DNA of 43,698 nt from Chitinophaga sp. GbtcB8 (GTDB lineage Bacteria > Bacteroidota > Bacteroidia > Chitinophagales > Chitinophagaceae), in the NCBI RefSeq assembly GCF_019091455.1, contig NZ_JAGXJN010000001.1:716036-759733 (forward strand), written 5' to 3'. The notes under the pieces are model-generated. The model saw only the letters and a program-made list of their open reading frames with translations, had not been told where the DNA came from and ran no database searches. This document shows positions 34,664-43,698 of the stretch, piece after piece (within the stretch, counting starts at the first letter, position 1; every line of letters starts with the position of its first letter). Both the position numbers and the translations under genes were made by a program.

Positions 34664-36406
34664 TTAATTGCTATAACCTGGGTTCTGTACAAATTGTGGG
34701 TTAACAGCCATAATATCGCGGCCTATCGGGAATATTGCCGTGTGGTTATCGGCATCGGGCTTTTTATCCCACCAGGTGCCGGTATTAAATACGCCCCAGC
34801 GGATCAGATCTGTACGGCGGCGGTTCTCACCTAAAAATTCGCGGCCCCATTCATCCAGCATTTCCTGGTCGGTAAGCTGGCTGCCATCCAGTCTATACAG
34901 GCTGGGAGAACCTGCAGGATAATTCCGCTGGCGCACTGCATTCAGCAGTACTGCGGCACCTCCTTTATCGCCTGCCCGGTATTTACATTCAGCCAATGTG
35001 TAATAGATCTCCGACAAACGGATCTCCGCATAAGCTGATGTGATACGGTTAGGATCGGGAGTGGGATATAAAGGATATTTGAGGAAAAATACGCCTGAGT
35101 TGTGATCGGCATGATTCATATTTGATTCCTTGTCAGCGATCCGGGTTCCGGGTTTTGCACCCAGGAACCAACCTACCTGGTCACGGATAAACAGCGGGTA
35201 AGGGCCTTTGTTACCGCGAACAGTATCGGCCTTTGGTACGCCGTTCACGAGGCGCTGAAAAGGCAGGTAGCCGTACAGGAACATACCTTCACGTTTACTG
35301 TCGCCCAGGTTTTTGTAAAGCTTCAGGCGATAATCGTCAGGATAATGCTGGAACTTAACGAAAGGTTTGCCCAGCTGAAAGCTGTACTCCACGCTATCCA
35401 CATCTCTGCCGGGTTGCAATGCATACCTGGGGTTAGCCTGGCCAAAATCCGTAAAGCCGCAATACAACGGCGCCGCGTCGTAAGTTACTGCCCAGAAGAA
35501 CATGCCGCCATCATATTGCCAGTGCGTGCGTGCAAGGGTGGATGGGAAGCCATAAATGGTTTCTGAATTCACCGTATTATTGGTATAATCATACGGCGCA
35601 TCCCAGCGGGTATCCAGCTGATAGCTGCCGTATTTGCCGCTGATAATGTCCTGGCAAACCGTGGCACAATCGCTGAACTTATCCTGGTTTACATACACTT
35701 TGGCATTCAGGTACAGGCGCGCCAGCAGAGATGCTGCCCCGGCCTGTGTCCACCGGCCAATGCCATTATTGCCCAATGTTTCGCGTTTAGGCAGATCGGG
35801 CAGCGCCGCTTTCAGCTCTGATTCAATGTAGGCGAACATTTCATCCGGTGTTGACTGCTTATTAGCAGTAGTGGTATGTTTTACATCCGTTACGATCTCA
35901 ATATTGCGGTAAAAATCAAATGCTCTTAAATAGAACCAGGCCCGCAATGTTCTGAGCTCGGCTTTAAAATCAGCCAACTCGGTTTCTGTAATACTCAGTT
36001 TAGCCGGATCCGTTATGCCTTCCATATCCTGCAGCGAGTTGGTGGCAAGTACAATACCCTGGTAAAAAGCTGTCCAGGCGCCGCTGGTAAAACCATCCTG
36101 CGTGGTCCAGGTATGATAGTGCATACGCTGGTAATAACCACCATCCTGCCAGTCGCCCTGGCGGTTGTAGGTGCCTATTTCATCGGTGGAGTTCTCGTTT
36201 ACGGCATAAACATCATTCCCCTGGATGCTCCAGTAGGCGTGTTCAAATGGCCGTAAAAAGTCCCTGATCACATCATCACGCCGGGTAAGGAACTGCCCTG
36301 CATCTACTTTATCATAAACAGTTTCATCCAGTTTTGTGCAGGCGCCTAAAAACAACGCGGTGCTCAAAGCGGCATTTACTATATATTTTCTATAATTCTT
36401 TTTCAT
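34664..36406 (-). CDS. SusD/RagB family outer-membrane lipoprotein
   Basis: This 580-residue protein has a lipoprotein signal (LFLGAC, Cys23 lipidated). It has a SusD helical domain with family blocks such as LRAWFYLRAFDFYRNIEIVT, GRWTQAGAASLLARLYLNAK, and a C-terminal RQRNYPAG, GREFLGENRRRTDLIRWG. It binds glycans on the cell surface and acts as the lid of its SusC partner, 20 bp upstream. Confidence 0.95.
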   Translation of the reverse strand: MKKNYRKYIVNAALSTALFLGACTKLDETVYDKVDAGQFLTRRDDVIRDFLRPFEHAYWSIQGNDVYAVNENSTDEIGTYNRQGDWQDGGYYQRMHYHTWTTQDGFTSGAWTAFYQGIVLATNSLQDMEGITDPAKLSITETELADFKAELRTLRAWFYLRAFDFYRNIEIVTDVKHTTTANKQSTPDEMFAYIESELKAALPDLPKRETLGNNGIGRWTQAGAASLLARLYLNAKVYVNQDKFSDCATVCQDIISGKYGSYQLDTRWDAPYDYTNNTVNSETIYGFPSTLARTHWQYDGGMFFWAVTYDAAPLYCGFTDFGQANPRYALQPGRDVDSVEYSFQLGKPFVKFQHYPDDYRLKLYKNLGDSKREGMFLYGYLPFQRLVNGVPKADTVRGNKGPYPLFIRDQVGWFLGAKPGTRIADKESNMNHADHNSGVFFLKYPLYPTPDPNRITSAYAEIRLSEIYYTLAECKYRAGDKGGAAVLLNAVRQRNYPAGSPSLYRLDGSQLTDQEMLDEWGREFLGENRRRTDLIRWGVFNTGTWWDKKPDADNHTAIFPIGRDIMAVNPQFVQNPGYSN

Positions 36407-36425
36407 TACTGTACCGGTTTGTTGT

Positions 36426-39400
36426 TTAGAATGTAGCCTGTATGCCTGCCAGTATCTGGATGGTGGCCGGGTAAAAGTTCATGTTATAAATGTTCGTACG
36501 CGGATTACCCTGAACACCAGGTGTTATGTCATTCACCGGGTACAGGTCGGGATCGCCGCCTGTGAAGCTGGTAAAGGTATGCAGGTTGCTTACCGCTCCA
36601 TAGATCCTGATGGCTTGCAGGTACTTGGAGTTAACGGTATAATTATAACCCAGTGTTATGTTATCGATCTTAACAAAGGAGCCTGATTCCAGGAAATAGT
36701 CTGAAGCAAGCGCCGTGGTGGCCTGATTAGTAAGCTTTGAATATTTGCTTTTCGGATCGTAGGCAGATTTTAAAGTATTAGCATCGGTTTGTGTGGCTGG
36801 TGTGCCCAGGTAAAAAGCCTGCATGTTGAACAGCTTATACCCAAAGTTTCCCCTGAGGAAAATGTTAAGATCCCAGTTCTTATAGGTGAATACATTACCC
36901 AGTGAGCCGGTGATCTTAGGCAGGCCGTTGCCCACAAACTGCTTGTCATCCGCATTTGCCTGGTTGGCGGGCACTATAGTTCCATCTTTTTTATAAACCA
37001 GCAGCGAACCATTTTCATCCACACCCGCTGATTTTAACATATAAAAATCCCCGATGCGGCGCCCTTCCTGCAAACGCTGGATGGTACCGGGAGAACCCGG
37101 GGCAGGCAATCCTGCCATATCGCGGTAAGGATCACCGTGGTAGAGCTTATTGGAAAAGGAAACGAATTTATTGTTGTTATAAGCGGCTGCAAATGACAGG
37201 TTGTAGCCAAATTCCTTGCGCCGTATCACCGCTGCGCTCAGCTGCAGCTCAATTCCTGAGTTCTTCATAGTGCCTACGTTCGCAAAAGTTTCCGTTTGCG
37301 GGTTGGGCGGAAGCGGTACTCTATAGTTGGCCAGCAGATCTTTGTTCGTACGCACATAATAGTTCAATGAACCTGATATGCGGCTGTCGAATATTTCAAA
37401 GTCGATGCCGGCGTTAAAATTGATCGCTTTTTCCCAACCCAGGTTCGGGTTAACGTTCTGCGACGGACCATACACCTGGTAGGTTTGACCATTGAAAGCA
37501 AAATATCCGTAACCGCCATACAGGATCAAAGACTTGTAGTTGTCAAAATCCTGGTTGCCGGTGATACCGTAATCTGCTCTCAGCTTCAGGTCGTTCAGCC
37601 AGCTAACCTTGCCCTGCAGGAAGTTTTCATCAGAAATGCGCCATGCCACGGATACGGCGGGGAAGTTACCCCACTTGTTAGCGGCGCCAAATTTTGAAGA
37701 ACCTTCGTGCCGGAGGCTTGCGGTTAATATATATTTATTATCAAAATCATAATTCACCCTGCCGTAGAATGACGCCAGGCGGGAATCATTCTGGGTAGAG
37801 GATACAGCGTCCTGCCCATTGCCCTTATCGCCACCATTCCAGGTGCCGGAGCCCAGGTTGTTCCACAGGAACGCATCGAACGGAAAATCAAAGTTATGGG
37901 CCTTGAATTGCTGGTAATTGAAATAGCTATATGAATAGCCGCCGAGTACCTTAACGTGGTTTCTTTTAATGTTAAGCGCATAATTGATCGTCCATTCGAT
38001 GTTCCGCTGGTCGTTATCTATCTGTTCCTGTGAAGCTTCGTTGGTTTTGGTCACCTGCCCTGAGTGAACAATAGTTGTCAGGGTAGACGGCCGGAAATTC
38101 AGGTTCTTATAGGATGATTTAATAGTAGATACCGTTACCGTTGAATACAGGTTCTTCATAAGGTTCACCTTCAGGGAGCCGCTCATATCCAGCTCCTTTA
38201 TCTGTGCCTCACTTTTAATAAGCCTTGCATTTTCAACGGGGTTGTTTGCGAAGAACCCGGTATTAATAAAGTTATATTTCCCTGTACTGTCGTAGATAGG
38301 GATGGTTGGATTCAGTGTAATAGCGTTGTTGAAATTCCCCTGGTCAGAGTTGCTGGTATGCATGTACCTGGGTGCAACGTTCAGGGAAACGGTATAAACA
38401 TCGCTTTTTGAAGTATGGTTCAGGTTCAGGCGGGCGCCGTATTCCTTTTTATAGGCGCGCAGGTCAATACCATTGGCATTCCGGTAATCGGCAGAAGCAA
38501 AATAGTTGTCGTTAGGTGTGCCGCCGGAGATCTGTAAGGTATGCTTTTGTGCATATGCCTCCTGGCGGGTAACGGACTTCATCCAGTCGGTATTACCTCC
38601 AAATTCAAAACCCCGCGGTGTTGAGGTATTGATCCGGTATTGGCGGAACTCATCGGGACTGAGCACATCCGGTACCATCGTCAGCCTGTCCATGGTCACA
38701 TAACCATTGTAAACCAGCTTTGATTCGCCGCTGCCTTTTTTAGTGGTAATAATAATAACACCATTCCCGCCGCGCGTACCATAAATAGCCGACGCCGCAC
38801 CACCTTTAAGTACGTCGATGGATTCAATATCGTTCTGGTTAATATTATCAATATTACCTCCCGGTACCCCGTTTATAACGTATAAAGGCCCTAAACCTGC
38901 GCTCCGGGATGATACCCCGCGCAGCTGGATGCTGGGAGAGGAGTTAGGATCGGCCGTGGACGTATTGGAGATGGTGAGCCCTGCCACCTTCCCCTGTAAG
39001 GACATTAAGGGGTTGTTGGCTGCTACGGTTTTCAGGTCCTTGGCGCTTACGTGCGTTATGGCGCTGGACACTTCCCTTTTGTTCAGGGTACCGTAACCCA
39101 CGCTCACCACTTCAACGCCTTCAAGCAGCTGGCTGGATAGCGCCAGCTTAACTAATAAGGTGTTCTGAGTAGTAACAGGGATTGTTTGTGTGGCATAGTT
39201 AATTGAAGAAAAAATGAGCTCACTGGCATCTGCTGTTAACGTTAACCGGAAAGAGCCGGTTGCGTCGGTGGTGGTTCCGGAGCTTGTCCCTTTAATTCTG
39301 ATCGTTACCCCTGGTAACGGAGTGGCTGTGGTTGAATCAATTACTTTCCCCTCCAAAACCCTGTTTTGCGCAGCTGCCGGGTAGGCGAAGGCAAAGATCA

Positions 39401-39440
39401 GGGCGAAAGCACTTAATAATCGTAGAATTTTTTTAAACAT
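36426..39440 (-). CDS. SusC/RagA TonB-dependent transporter
   Basis: This outer-membrane transporter is about 1004 residues from the ATG at 39440, which directly precedes the signal peptide (MFKKILRLLSAFALIF); an earlier ATG at 39479 adds 13 residues. It has a CarboxypepD_reg-like domain (GKVIDSTTATPLPGVTIRIK) and a plug domain with VVSVGYGTLNKREVSSAI and SIDVLKGGAASAIYGTRGGN. The TonB barrel follows and ends in an aromatic residue. There is no STN domain, so no direct anti-sigma signalling. It imports oligosaccharides with SusD. Confidence 0.95.
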   Translation of the reverse strand: MFKKILRLLSAFALIFAFAYPAAAQNRVLEGKVIDSTTATPLPGVTIRIKGTSSGTTTDATGSFRLTLTADASELIFSSINYATQTIPVTTQNTLLVKLALSSQLLEGVEVVSVGYGTLNKREVSSAITHVSAKDLKTVAANNPLMSLQGKVAGLTISNTSTADPNSSPSIQLRGVSSRSAGLGPLYVINGVPGGNIDNINQNDIESIDVLKGGAASAIYGTRGGNGVIIITTKKGSGESKLVYNGYVTMDRLTMVPDVLSPDEFRQYRINTSTPRGFEFGGNTDWMKSVTRQEAYAQKHTLQISGGTPNDNYFASADYRNANGIDLRAYKKEYGARLNLNHTSKSDVYTVSLNVAPRYMHTSNSDQGNFNNAITLNPTIPIYDSTGKYNFINTGFFANNPVENARLIKSEAQIKELDMSGSLKVNLMKNLYSTVTVSTIKSSYKNLNFRPSTLTTIVHSGQVTKTNEASQEQIDNDQRNIEWTINYALNIKRNHVKVLGGYSYSYFNYQQFKAHNFDFPFDAFLWNNLGSGTWNGGDKGNGQDAVSSTQNDSRLASFYGRVNYDFDNKYILTASLRHEGSSKFGAANKWGNFPAVSVAWRISDENFLQGKVSWLNDLKLRADYGITGNQDFDNYKSLILYGGYGYFAFNGQTYQVYGPSQNVNPNLGWEKAINFNAGIDFEIFDSRISGSLNYYVRTNKDLLANYRVPLPPNPQTETFANVGTMKNSGIELQLSAAVIRRKEFGYNLSFAAAYNNNKFVSFSNKLYHGDPYRDMAGLPAPGSPGTIQRLQEGRRIGDFYMLKSAGVDENGSLLVYKKDGTIVPANQANADDKQFVGNGLPKITGSLGNVFTYKNWDLNIFLRGNFGYKLFNMQAFYLGTPATQTDANTLKSAYDPKSKYSKLTNQATTALASDYFLESGSFVKIDNITLGYNYTVNSKYLQAIRIYGAVSNLHTFTSFTGGDPDLYPVNDITPGVQGNPRTNIYNMNFYPATIQILAGIQATF

Positions 39441-39904
39441 AACGGTCTGCTTGATTGGTTCATTAACGCGGACATTCATCGTTCATCGCTGCAGCTGATG
39501 ATTGTTGACTTCCTATGCCAGTCACGGCTTTTTCTTTGGCGGGTCAAATTAAATCACTAATCAGGCGTGTGATGCCGTCCTGGCACAGGCCGATCCAAAA
39601 ATCTAAGCTTTTCTAAAATTAGATACTTGATAATCAATATCTTATTAAGCCGGCTGTACCGAAAAATCTAAGGTTATCAGACACGTTTTCACTCAATTAC
39701 ACGGCAAAAAGCTGTACTTTTAACCGCATAAAATCACCAGGATCAGCTATTAAAGCATCAGGGTTAATTTCAGGAAAACGAAAAATGGCCGGTACTTCAT
39801 TTTTAAAATGGGCTGATCATTCCGGGTCGAAGAACAATGATTGGGGGACTTCCGCTATACAGGGCGGCAGATTACACATTACTTAAATTAGATCTCAGAT
39901 CTAT
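39441..39904. promoter_or_regulatory. Divergent control region of SusC and regulator
   Basis: This 464-bp gap separates the susC-like gene and the regulator gene. It holds AAAAATCTAAG twice in the same orientation, 65 bp apart (39597-39607 and 39662-39672), and between them the palindrome TCTAAAATTAGA (39612-39623). These share the TCTAA core and may be regulator sites. I see no clear -33/-7 pair. Confidence 0.45.
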
Positions 39905-41515
39905 ATGAATAAAATATTATTTGTTTCACTTTTCCTGCTCGCGGGTTTTAATGGATATGCACAAAACACAAAATCAGACAGCCTTTTAACCGTCCTGAAA
40001 TCCGAAATTGCCAGGGAAAATATTTATAACCAGGACAAAGAAAAACGGATAAACAGGCTGCAGCTTCAGCTGCTTCATACAGACCGCAAAGATTTTTATG
40101 CCCAATTCGGGCTTTATTCAAAGATCTTTGAAGAGTACCGTTCCTTCAAGTTCGATTCCGCATTTGTTTACGTCAAAAGGATGATCAGCCTTTCGGAGCA
40201 GTTTCAGAAAAAGGACTCTCTGACCCAGAGCAAGATGATGCTGGGAAGCATTTTGCTGAATTCCGGATTTTATAAGGAGGCTTTTGATGTTACCGGGGAA
40301 ATAGATACCAGCGGGTTGTCCAGGACACTCAAAACCGATTACCTGATCCTGCGGGCGCGGCTGCATGCCGGTATTGCCGACTACGACAACGATGCCTATT
40401 TTTCACATAGCTATTACAAGCAGTCGGAAGATTATTTTAAACATGCCGATATTGTTACGCCCCCCAATGATTTTGAGAAAACGATCGACCTGGCCTTTCT
40501 GCCGGATTCAGTCAGGGACAAAAAGCTAACTCCGGATTTTTTCTTTAATTATATTATGCGGCGCGGCCTGCCTGAACATGGTATTGCCATGGTTGCTACC
40601 AGGATCAGCTTTGCCTATACAGGGCAGGACCGGATCCTTTTCCTTGCGCTGGCGGTGATAAATGATGTGCGTTCCTCTACCAAAGAAACACTGGCCATAT
40701 TTTTACTGGGGCAGGAGCTGTTTAAGCTGGGTAAAACAAACGATGCCTATATTTTTCTCCAGGAAGCTGCCCGCAACGCCAAATTCTATGGCGCCAGGAA
40801 CCGTGCCGTGCAGATTGAAACCATGCTACCCCTGGTTGCGGGTAAGCTGATCGATGAGAAACAACATGAAAGGGATAAGCTGCTCATCGGTCTCCTGATC
40901 TTTTTGATCGTTGCCGTTATATTATTTTTCCTGCTGGTCATTTACCGGCGGCAAATATTACGCATCAAGGCAAATGAGCTGATGATAAAGGAAAAGAACC
41001 ATGAGCTGGAAAGCGTGAACGGGAAACTCTGGGAATCTTCTAAAATAAAGGAGCAGCTGATCGGGTTGTTTTTTAAAACGTGTTCATCCTACATAGAAAC
41101 ACTGGATAAAATAAAACACCAAACCCTGCACAACATAAAACTGGGGAAATATAAAGACGTGAACCAGTTTTTAAACAATGTTCATATTGAAGAAGAAAAA
41201 GGGAATTTATACAACATGCTTGATACGGTGTTTTTAACCATGTTCCCTAATTTCATTACCTCTTTTAATGCGCTTTTAAAAAAGGAGGATCAGATCTGGC
41301 CCAAATCCGGGGAAACCCTCAATGCCACGCTCCGGATATTTGCCTTAATGCGCCTGGGGATCAATGAACATGAGGCCATTGCCAAAATACTGGATTATAG
41401 CGTTAGCACGGTGTACACTTATAAAATGCGGATCAAGTCCCGGGCCCTGGTTCCAGCCAATGATTTTGAGCAGAAGATCATGGAGATCAAGTTTATTGAG
41501 AGTAATGATCAGTGA
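39905..41515 (+). CDS. DUF6377-type membrane-bound transcriptional regulator
   Basis: This 536-residue protein has an N-terminal signal peptide (ending near AQN21) and a TPR-like helical periplasmic region (about 25-320). One transmembrane segment (about 326-345, LLIGLLIFLIVAVILFFLLV) and a cytoplasmic coiled coil follow. The C-terminal part resembles DUF6377, with a LuxR-like HTH near the end (LGINEHEAIAKILDYSVSTVYTYKMRIKSRA). This is the SusR-like sensor layout of Bacteroidota glycan loci. It is divergent from SusC and is the likely regulator of the locus. Confidence 0.85.
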   Translation: MNKILFVSLFLLAGFNGYAQNTKSDSLLTVLKSEIARENIYNQDKEKRINRLQLQLLHTDRKDFYAQFGLYSKIFEEYRSFKFDSAFVYVKRMISLSEQFQKKDSLTQSKMMLGSILLNSGFYKEAFDVTGEIDTSGLSRTLKTDYLILRARLHAGIADYDNDAYFSHSYYKQSEDYFKHADIVTPPNDFEKTIDLAFLPDSVRDKKLTPDFFFNYIMRRGLPEHGIAMVATRISFAYTGQDRILFLALAVINDVRSSTKETLAIFLLGQELFKLGKTNDAYIFLQEAARNAKFYGARNRAVQIETMLPLVAGKLIDEKQHERDKLLIGLLIFLIVAVILFFLLVIYRRQILRIKANELMIKEKNHELESVNGKLWESSKIKEQLIGLFFKTCSSYIETLDKIKHQTLHNIKLGKYKDVNQFLNNVHIEEEKGNLYNMLDTVFLTMFPNFITSFNALLKKEDQIWPKSGETLNATLRIFALMRLGINEHEAIAKILDYSVSTVYTYKMRIKSRALVPANDFEQKIMEIKFIESNDQ

Positions 41516-41524
41516 TGGGGCGGC

Positions 41525-42082
41525 TTACCTGCCTCCAGGCACCAGCTCAACCCGGTTAAGCGTATAGCTAAAATCTTCATTCCCAACCCTGAACTCCTTG
41601 TTTTCATCTAAAACAAAAAGAACGTTCTCATCTCCCTTGAACAAATACATCCGGGCTTTAGAATTGTCAAATTCCAGCGCATAAACCGCTGCATCGGGAT
41701 CTGATCCGGGGCCTTTAACAATTGTCCATTTACCTTCCAGGATCTTCCGCTGGTAAGAACCACCTTCCTGCTTAACCACATCTCCCCCTCCTGCAATATA
41801 CAGGGTAAATGTGGATGGTTTCAAAGTGACCGGATCCCGGTAAAACACAAGATCCCATTTTAACTTTTCGCAGTCACCGGGTATGGGGAGGTTTAGCTGT
41901 TTTGCTATTTCAGGACAGGGAGGCCTTCCTTCAAAAACGCCTAAAACAGATGGCCCTTTTGGTATGGGACGAAAAGTAATGGTTTGTGAAAGTTTATTAT
42001 CGGCCGCTGCTGTCTGCGCTTTTGAGAGATTCACAACCAAGGAGCAGAAAGCTGTTACGGATATAAACAATATAGCTTTCAT
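41525..42082 (-). CDS. Secreted NlpE-like small protein
   Basis: This 185-residue protein has a signal peptide ending near SKAQ23. The core has CPEIAKQLN, CEKLKWDLVFYRDPVT and GKWTIVKGPGSDPDA, resembling the copper-resistance NlpE-like lipocalin fold of Bacteroidota, although no lipobox is present. It is paralogous to the next gene upstream (42104-42610). The function is unknown. The gene is convergent with the DUF6377 regulator, 9 bp apart. Confidence 0.7.
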   Translation of the reverse strand: MKAILFISVTAFCSLVVNLSKAQTAAADNKLSQTITFRPIPKGPSVLGVFEGRPPCPEIAKQLNLPIPGDCEKLKWDLVFYRDPVTLKPSTFTLYIAGGGDVVKQEGGSYQRKILEGKWTIVKGPGSDPDAAVYALEFDNSKARMYLFKGDENVLFVLDENKEFRVGNEDFSYTLNRVELVPGGR

Positions 42083-42103
42083 AATATTTTTTTTACAGGA
42101 TTC

Positions 42104-42610
42104 TTATTTATTACCGGTCCTGTTAAAGGTATAGCTCCATGCAGCGCTCCCTATCATCAAATGCAGATCACTGTCCAGCAAGTGGAGCAGGTCGTCATTG
42201 AGCTTTAAAAATGAAATTGTCCGGTTTGTTTTGGGATCGTGCAGCTGATAAATTATTGCCCCGGGTTTTGATGCAGTGCCTTTAACAATCGTCCATTGCC
42301 CTTCCATTTCAATTAATTTCCCGCCTCCAATAAGCCCGGTAGTACCTTGCTTAGGCAAGCCGTATATGCAATGCAGCTTATAGCTGATGGGTGATTTCTT
42401 AAATGCATCCTGGTAAAGTACCAGCTTCCATTTTATCAGCTCACAAACTGCATTTACAGGGATACCGGGTAAAGGCCTGGTGCCCTTGCTGCAGGGAGTG
42501 CTGGCCAGGAACACAACGGATGAATTTTCCCGGCTGGTATTTTGTGAGCATGCATTTGTTATTGTAAATAACAATACAGGAACTATAAAAATCGATCTGA
42601 GCTGTTTCAT
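42104..42610 (-). CDS. NlpE-like lipoprotein, paralog
   Basis: This protein is 168 residues from the ATG at 42610 (an in-frame ATG lies at 42625). It has a lipoprotein signal with TNAC. The core parallels its neighbour at 41525-42082: CELIKWKLVLYQDAF and GQWTIVKGTASKPGA. The spacing of 21 bp suggests a two-gene unit. It is more diverged than the first and has lost some residues of the N-terminal Cys block. Confidence 0.7.
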   Translation of the reverse strand: MKQLRSIFIVPVLLFTITNACSQNTSRENSSVVFLASTPCSKGTRPLPGIPVNAVCELIKWKLVLYQDAFKKSPISYKLHCIYGLPKQGTTGLIGGGKLIEMEGQWTIVKGTASKPGAIIYQLHDPKTNRTISFLKLNDDLLHLLDSDLHLMIGSAAWSYTFNRTGNK

Positions 42611-42748
42611 GTACCTGAATTTCACTAAAGCTACAATCCAGGGGCCAGCCAGGATAAAATTTTACATCAAATGCCGCAGCGGCTTGACAAAGAGCAAGCT
42701 TCATGCAATATTCATTATGCGAATATAGGTTACAATAATTCAGCTACA

Positions 42749-42844
42749 CTATAATAGCAGATCCCAAAACTTTTCTTCTTGAATGGAAGCAACAGGAACA
42801 TGATCATGATCTATAAATTTCTTTGCAATATACTTTCTTTTCAT
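42749..42844 (-). CDS. Possible 31-residue peptide after Fic gene
   Basis: A short frame with an ATG start, 12 bp downstream of the Fic stop, reads IDHDHVPVASIQEEKFWDLL. The composition is protein-like, but no family is recognised. It may be a real small gene or the start of a truncated one. Confidence 0.3.
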   Translation of the reverse strand: MKRKYIAKKFIDHDHVPVASIQEEKFWDLLL

Positions 42845-42856
42845 TCTGAGATTGGG

Positions 42857-43564
42857 TTAATCCGTTGACAATAGTTCCATCAATTTATAATTTACAAAAT
42901 AGGTCGTCCTGCCAATTTTTTGTGGTTTCACAATGTCTGCATCAGTTAATTTTTTTAACCAGGTAGAGGCTGTTTGCCGGTGAGCCATCTCCTTTTTCTC
43001 TAGTAGTTCGATTTTTAAATATGGTAATGTGAACATTAACTGCAACAAATCATAACTAAAAGAGGAACCTAAAGCCTGTTTCATTCTTTTCTCCATTTCC
43101 TCTTTCAAGGAAAGCATATTCTTTATTTTTTTGGTAGTTAACTGTGCTGTTTCTATTATGGCTGTAAGTATGTACATAACCCAGTCATGCCAATTATTTT
43201 TCTCAGTGACTCCCCGTAGCAACTGGTAATATTCCGTTTTATATTTTACGATATATGAGCTTAGGTATAAAACTGGTTGCGATAATAATTCCTGTTGCAC
43301 AAGATACAGCGCATTTACAATACGCCCCGTCCGCCCGTTACCATCAGAAAAAGGGTGAATGGCTTCAAATTGATAGTGTATAAAAGCCATTTTTATCAAC
43401 GGGTCAAGCAGTGCTGCTTCAGGATTATTGATAAACCGTTCCAAAGCTGCCAGTTTTTCTCTTAATACATCTTCACAGCATGGCGGGGTATATAAGGCAT
43501 AATGTTGAATTGCTATAATGATTTCATCATTTATCTCTGAACGTGTCGTTTGTTTCGACCCCAA
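42857..43564 (-). pseudogene. Fic protein, N-terminally truncated
   Basis: The 235-codon frame carries the Fic active-site motif HPFSDGNGRTGR and a C-terminal winged helix (MAHRQTASTWLKKLTDADIV). Full-length class II/III relatives have about 120 more N-terminal residues, including the Fic_N region. Here the frame opens only with a TTG at 43564, and the 130 bases to the window end contain no continuation in this frame. It is probably a broken AMP-transferase gene. A sequence error near 43540 is an alternative. Confidence 0.65.
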
Positions 43565-43698
43565 CTTTACATGATGATGAAATTATGCTATTTTTTCGAC
43601 ATAAAAAGACATTGATGTTGAAAGGTTTAACATTTCGGTAACTCATATGATCCCGCTCGCTTCAGGCACTCAATCGAGTAGGAAGATAGTCGGCTTGG

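Noticed and set aside
1..43698. CRISPR array
   Set aside because: I saw no regularly spaced repeat units. The repeats found are att copies, paired boxes and hairpins only.

Overview
This window comes from a member of the Bacteroidota, most likely a Chitinophagaceae-like species. The evidence is a SusC/SusD pair with GH31 and GH2 enzymes, a DUF6377-type regulator, Bacteroidota-style mobilization and primase genes, weak or absent Shine-Dalgarno sites, and promoters close to TTTG-N20-TAnnTTTG. The left 25 kb looks richer in A+T than the right 13 kb.

Positions 1-25151 form an integrative mobilizable element inserted in a tRNA-Lys(CTT) gene. The window opens inside the T-arm of that tRNA, and a 27-bp copy of its 3' end recurs at 25125-25151. 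A tyrosine recombinase (23548-24915) lies next to the right copy. TTTGCAAACA pairs lie near both ends. From left to right the element carries: a gene-free end with hairpins; two small related proteins around a long structured-RNA candidate (1192-1345); an eight-gene cargo operon (2170-8771); a minus-strand mobilization and replication block (relaxase, MobC-like protein, putative oriT, toprim protein, excisionase-like HTH; 8919-12112); a broken ATPase-like gene (12248-13635); a four-gene operon ending in a 1703-residue DUF1998-type helicase (13889-23130); and the integrase.

Two cargo operons deserve attention. The first combines DUF4160, a DUF2442-XRE-ImmA/IrrE fusion, a zinc-ribbon DUF4186 protein, a radical SAM protein, a DPPW methyltransferase-like protein, an ASCH protein, a P-loop kinase and an HNH nuclease. 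I know of no named system with this composition. The second looks like a Druantia type I relative (sizes and order like druB-druC-druD-druE) without the DUF4338 gene druA. Both are inferred to be anti-phage or anti-element cargo.

Immediately right of the element (25140-26974) is a remnant of a second, related element. It has its own toprim and HTH genes, and the toprim frame is fused to the C-terminal end of a serine recombinase whose stop codon lies inside the tRNA-Lys repeat. Next come a frameshifted, secreted RHS-core protein with a nuclease-like tip and its putative immunity gene (27164-29816), then a truncated DUF1801 gene.

The right part is ordinary chromosome. It holds a polysaccharide utilization locus (GH2; SusC-SusD-GH31 read leftward; a divergent membrane-bound regulator), two paralogous small secreted proteins and an N-terminally truncated Fic protein at the window edge.
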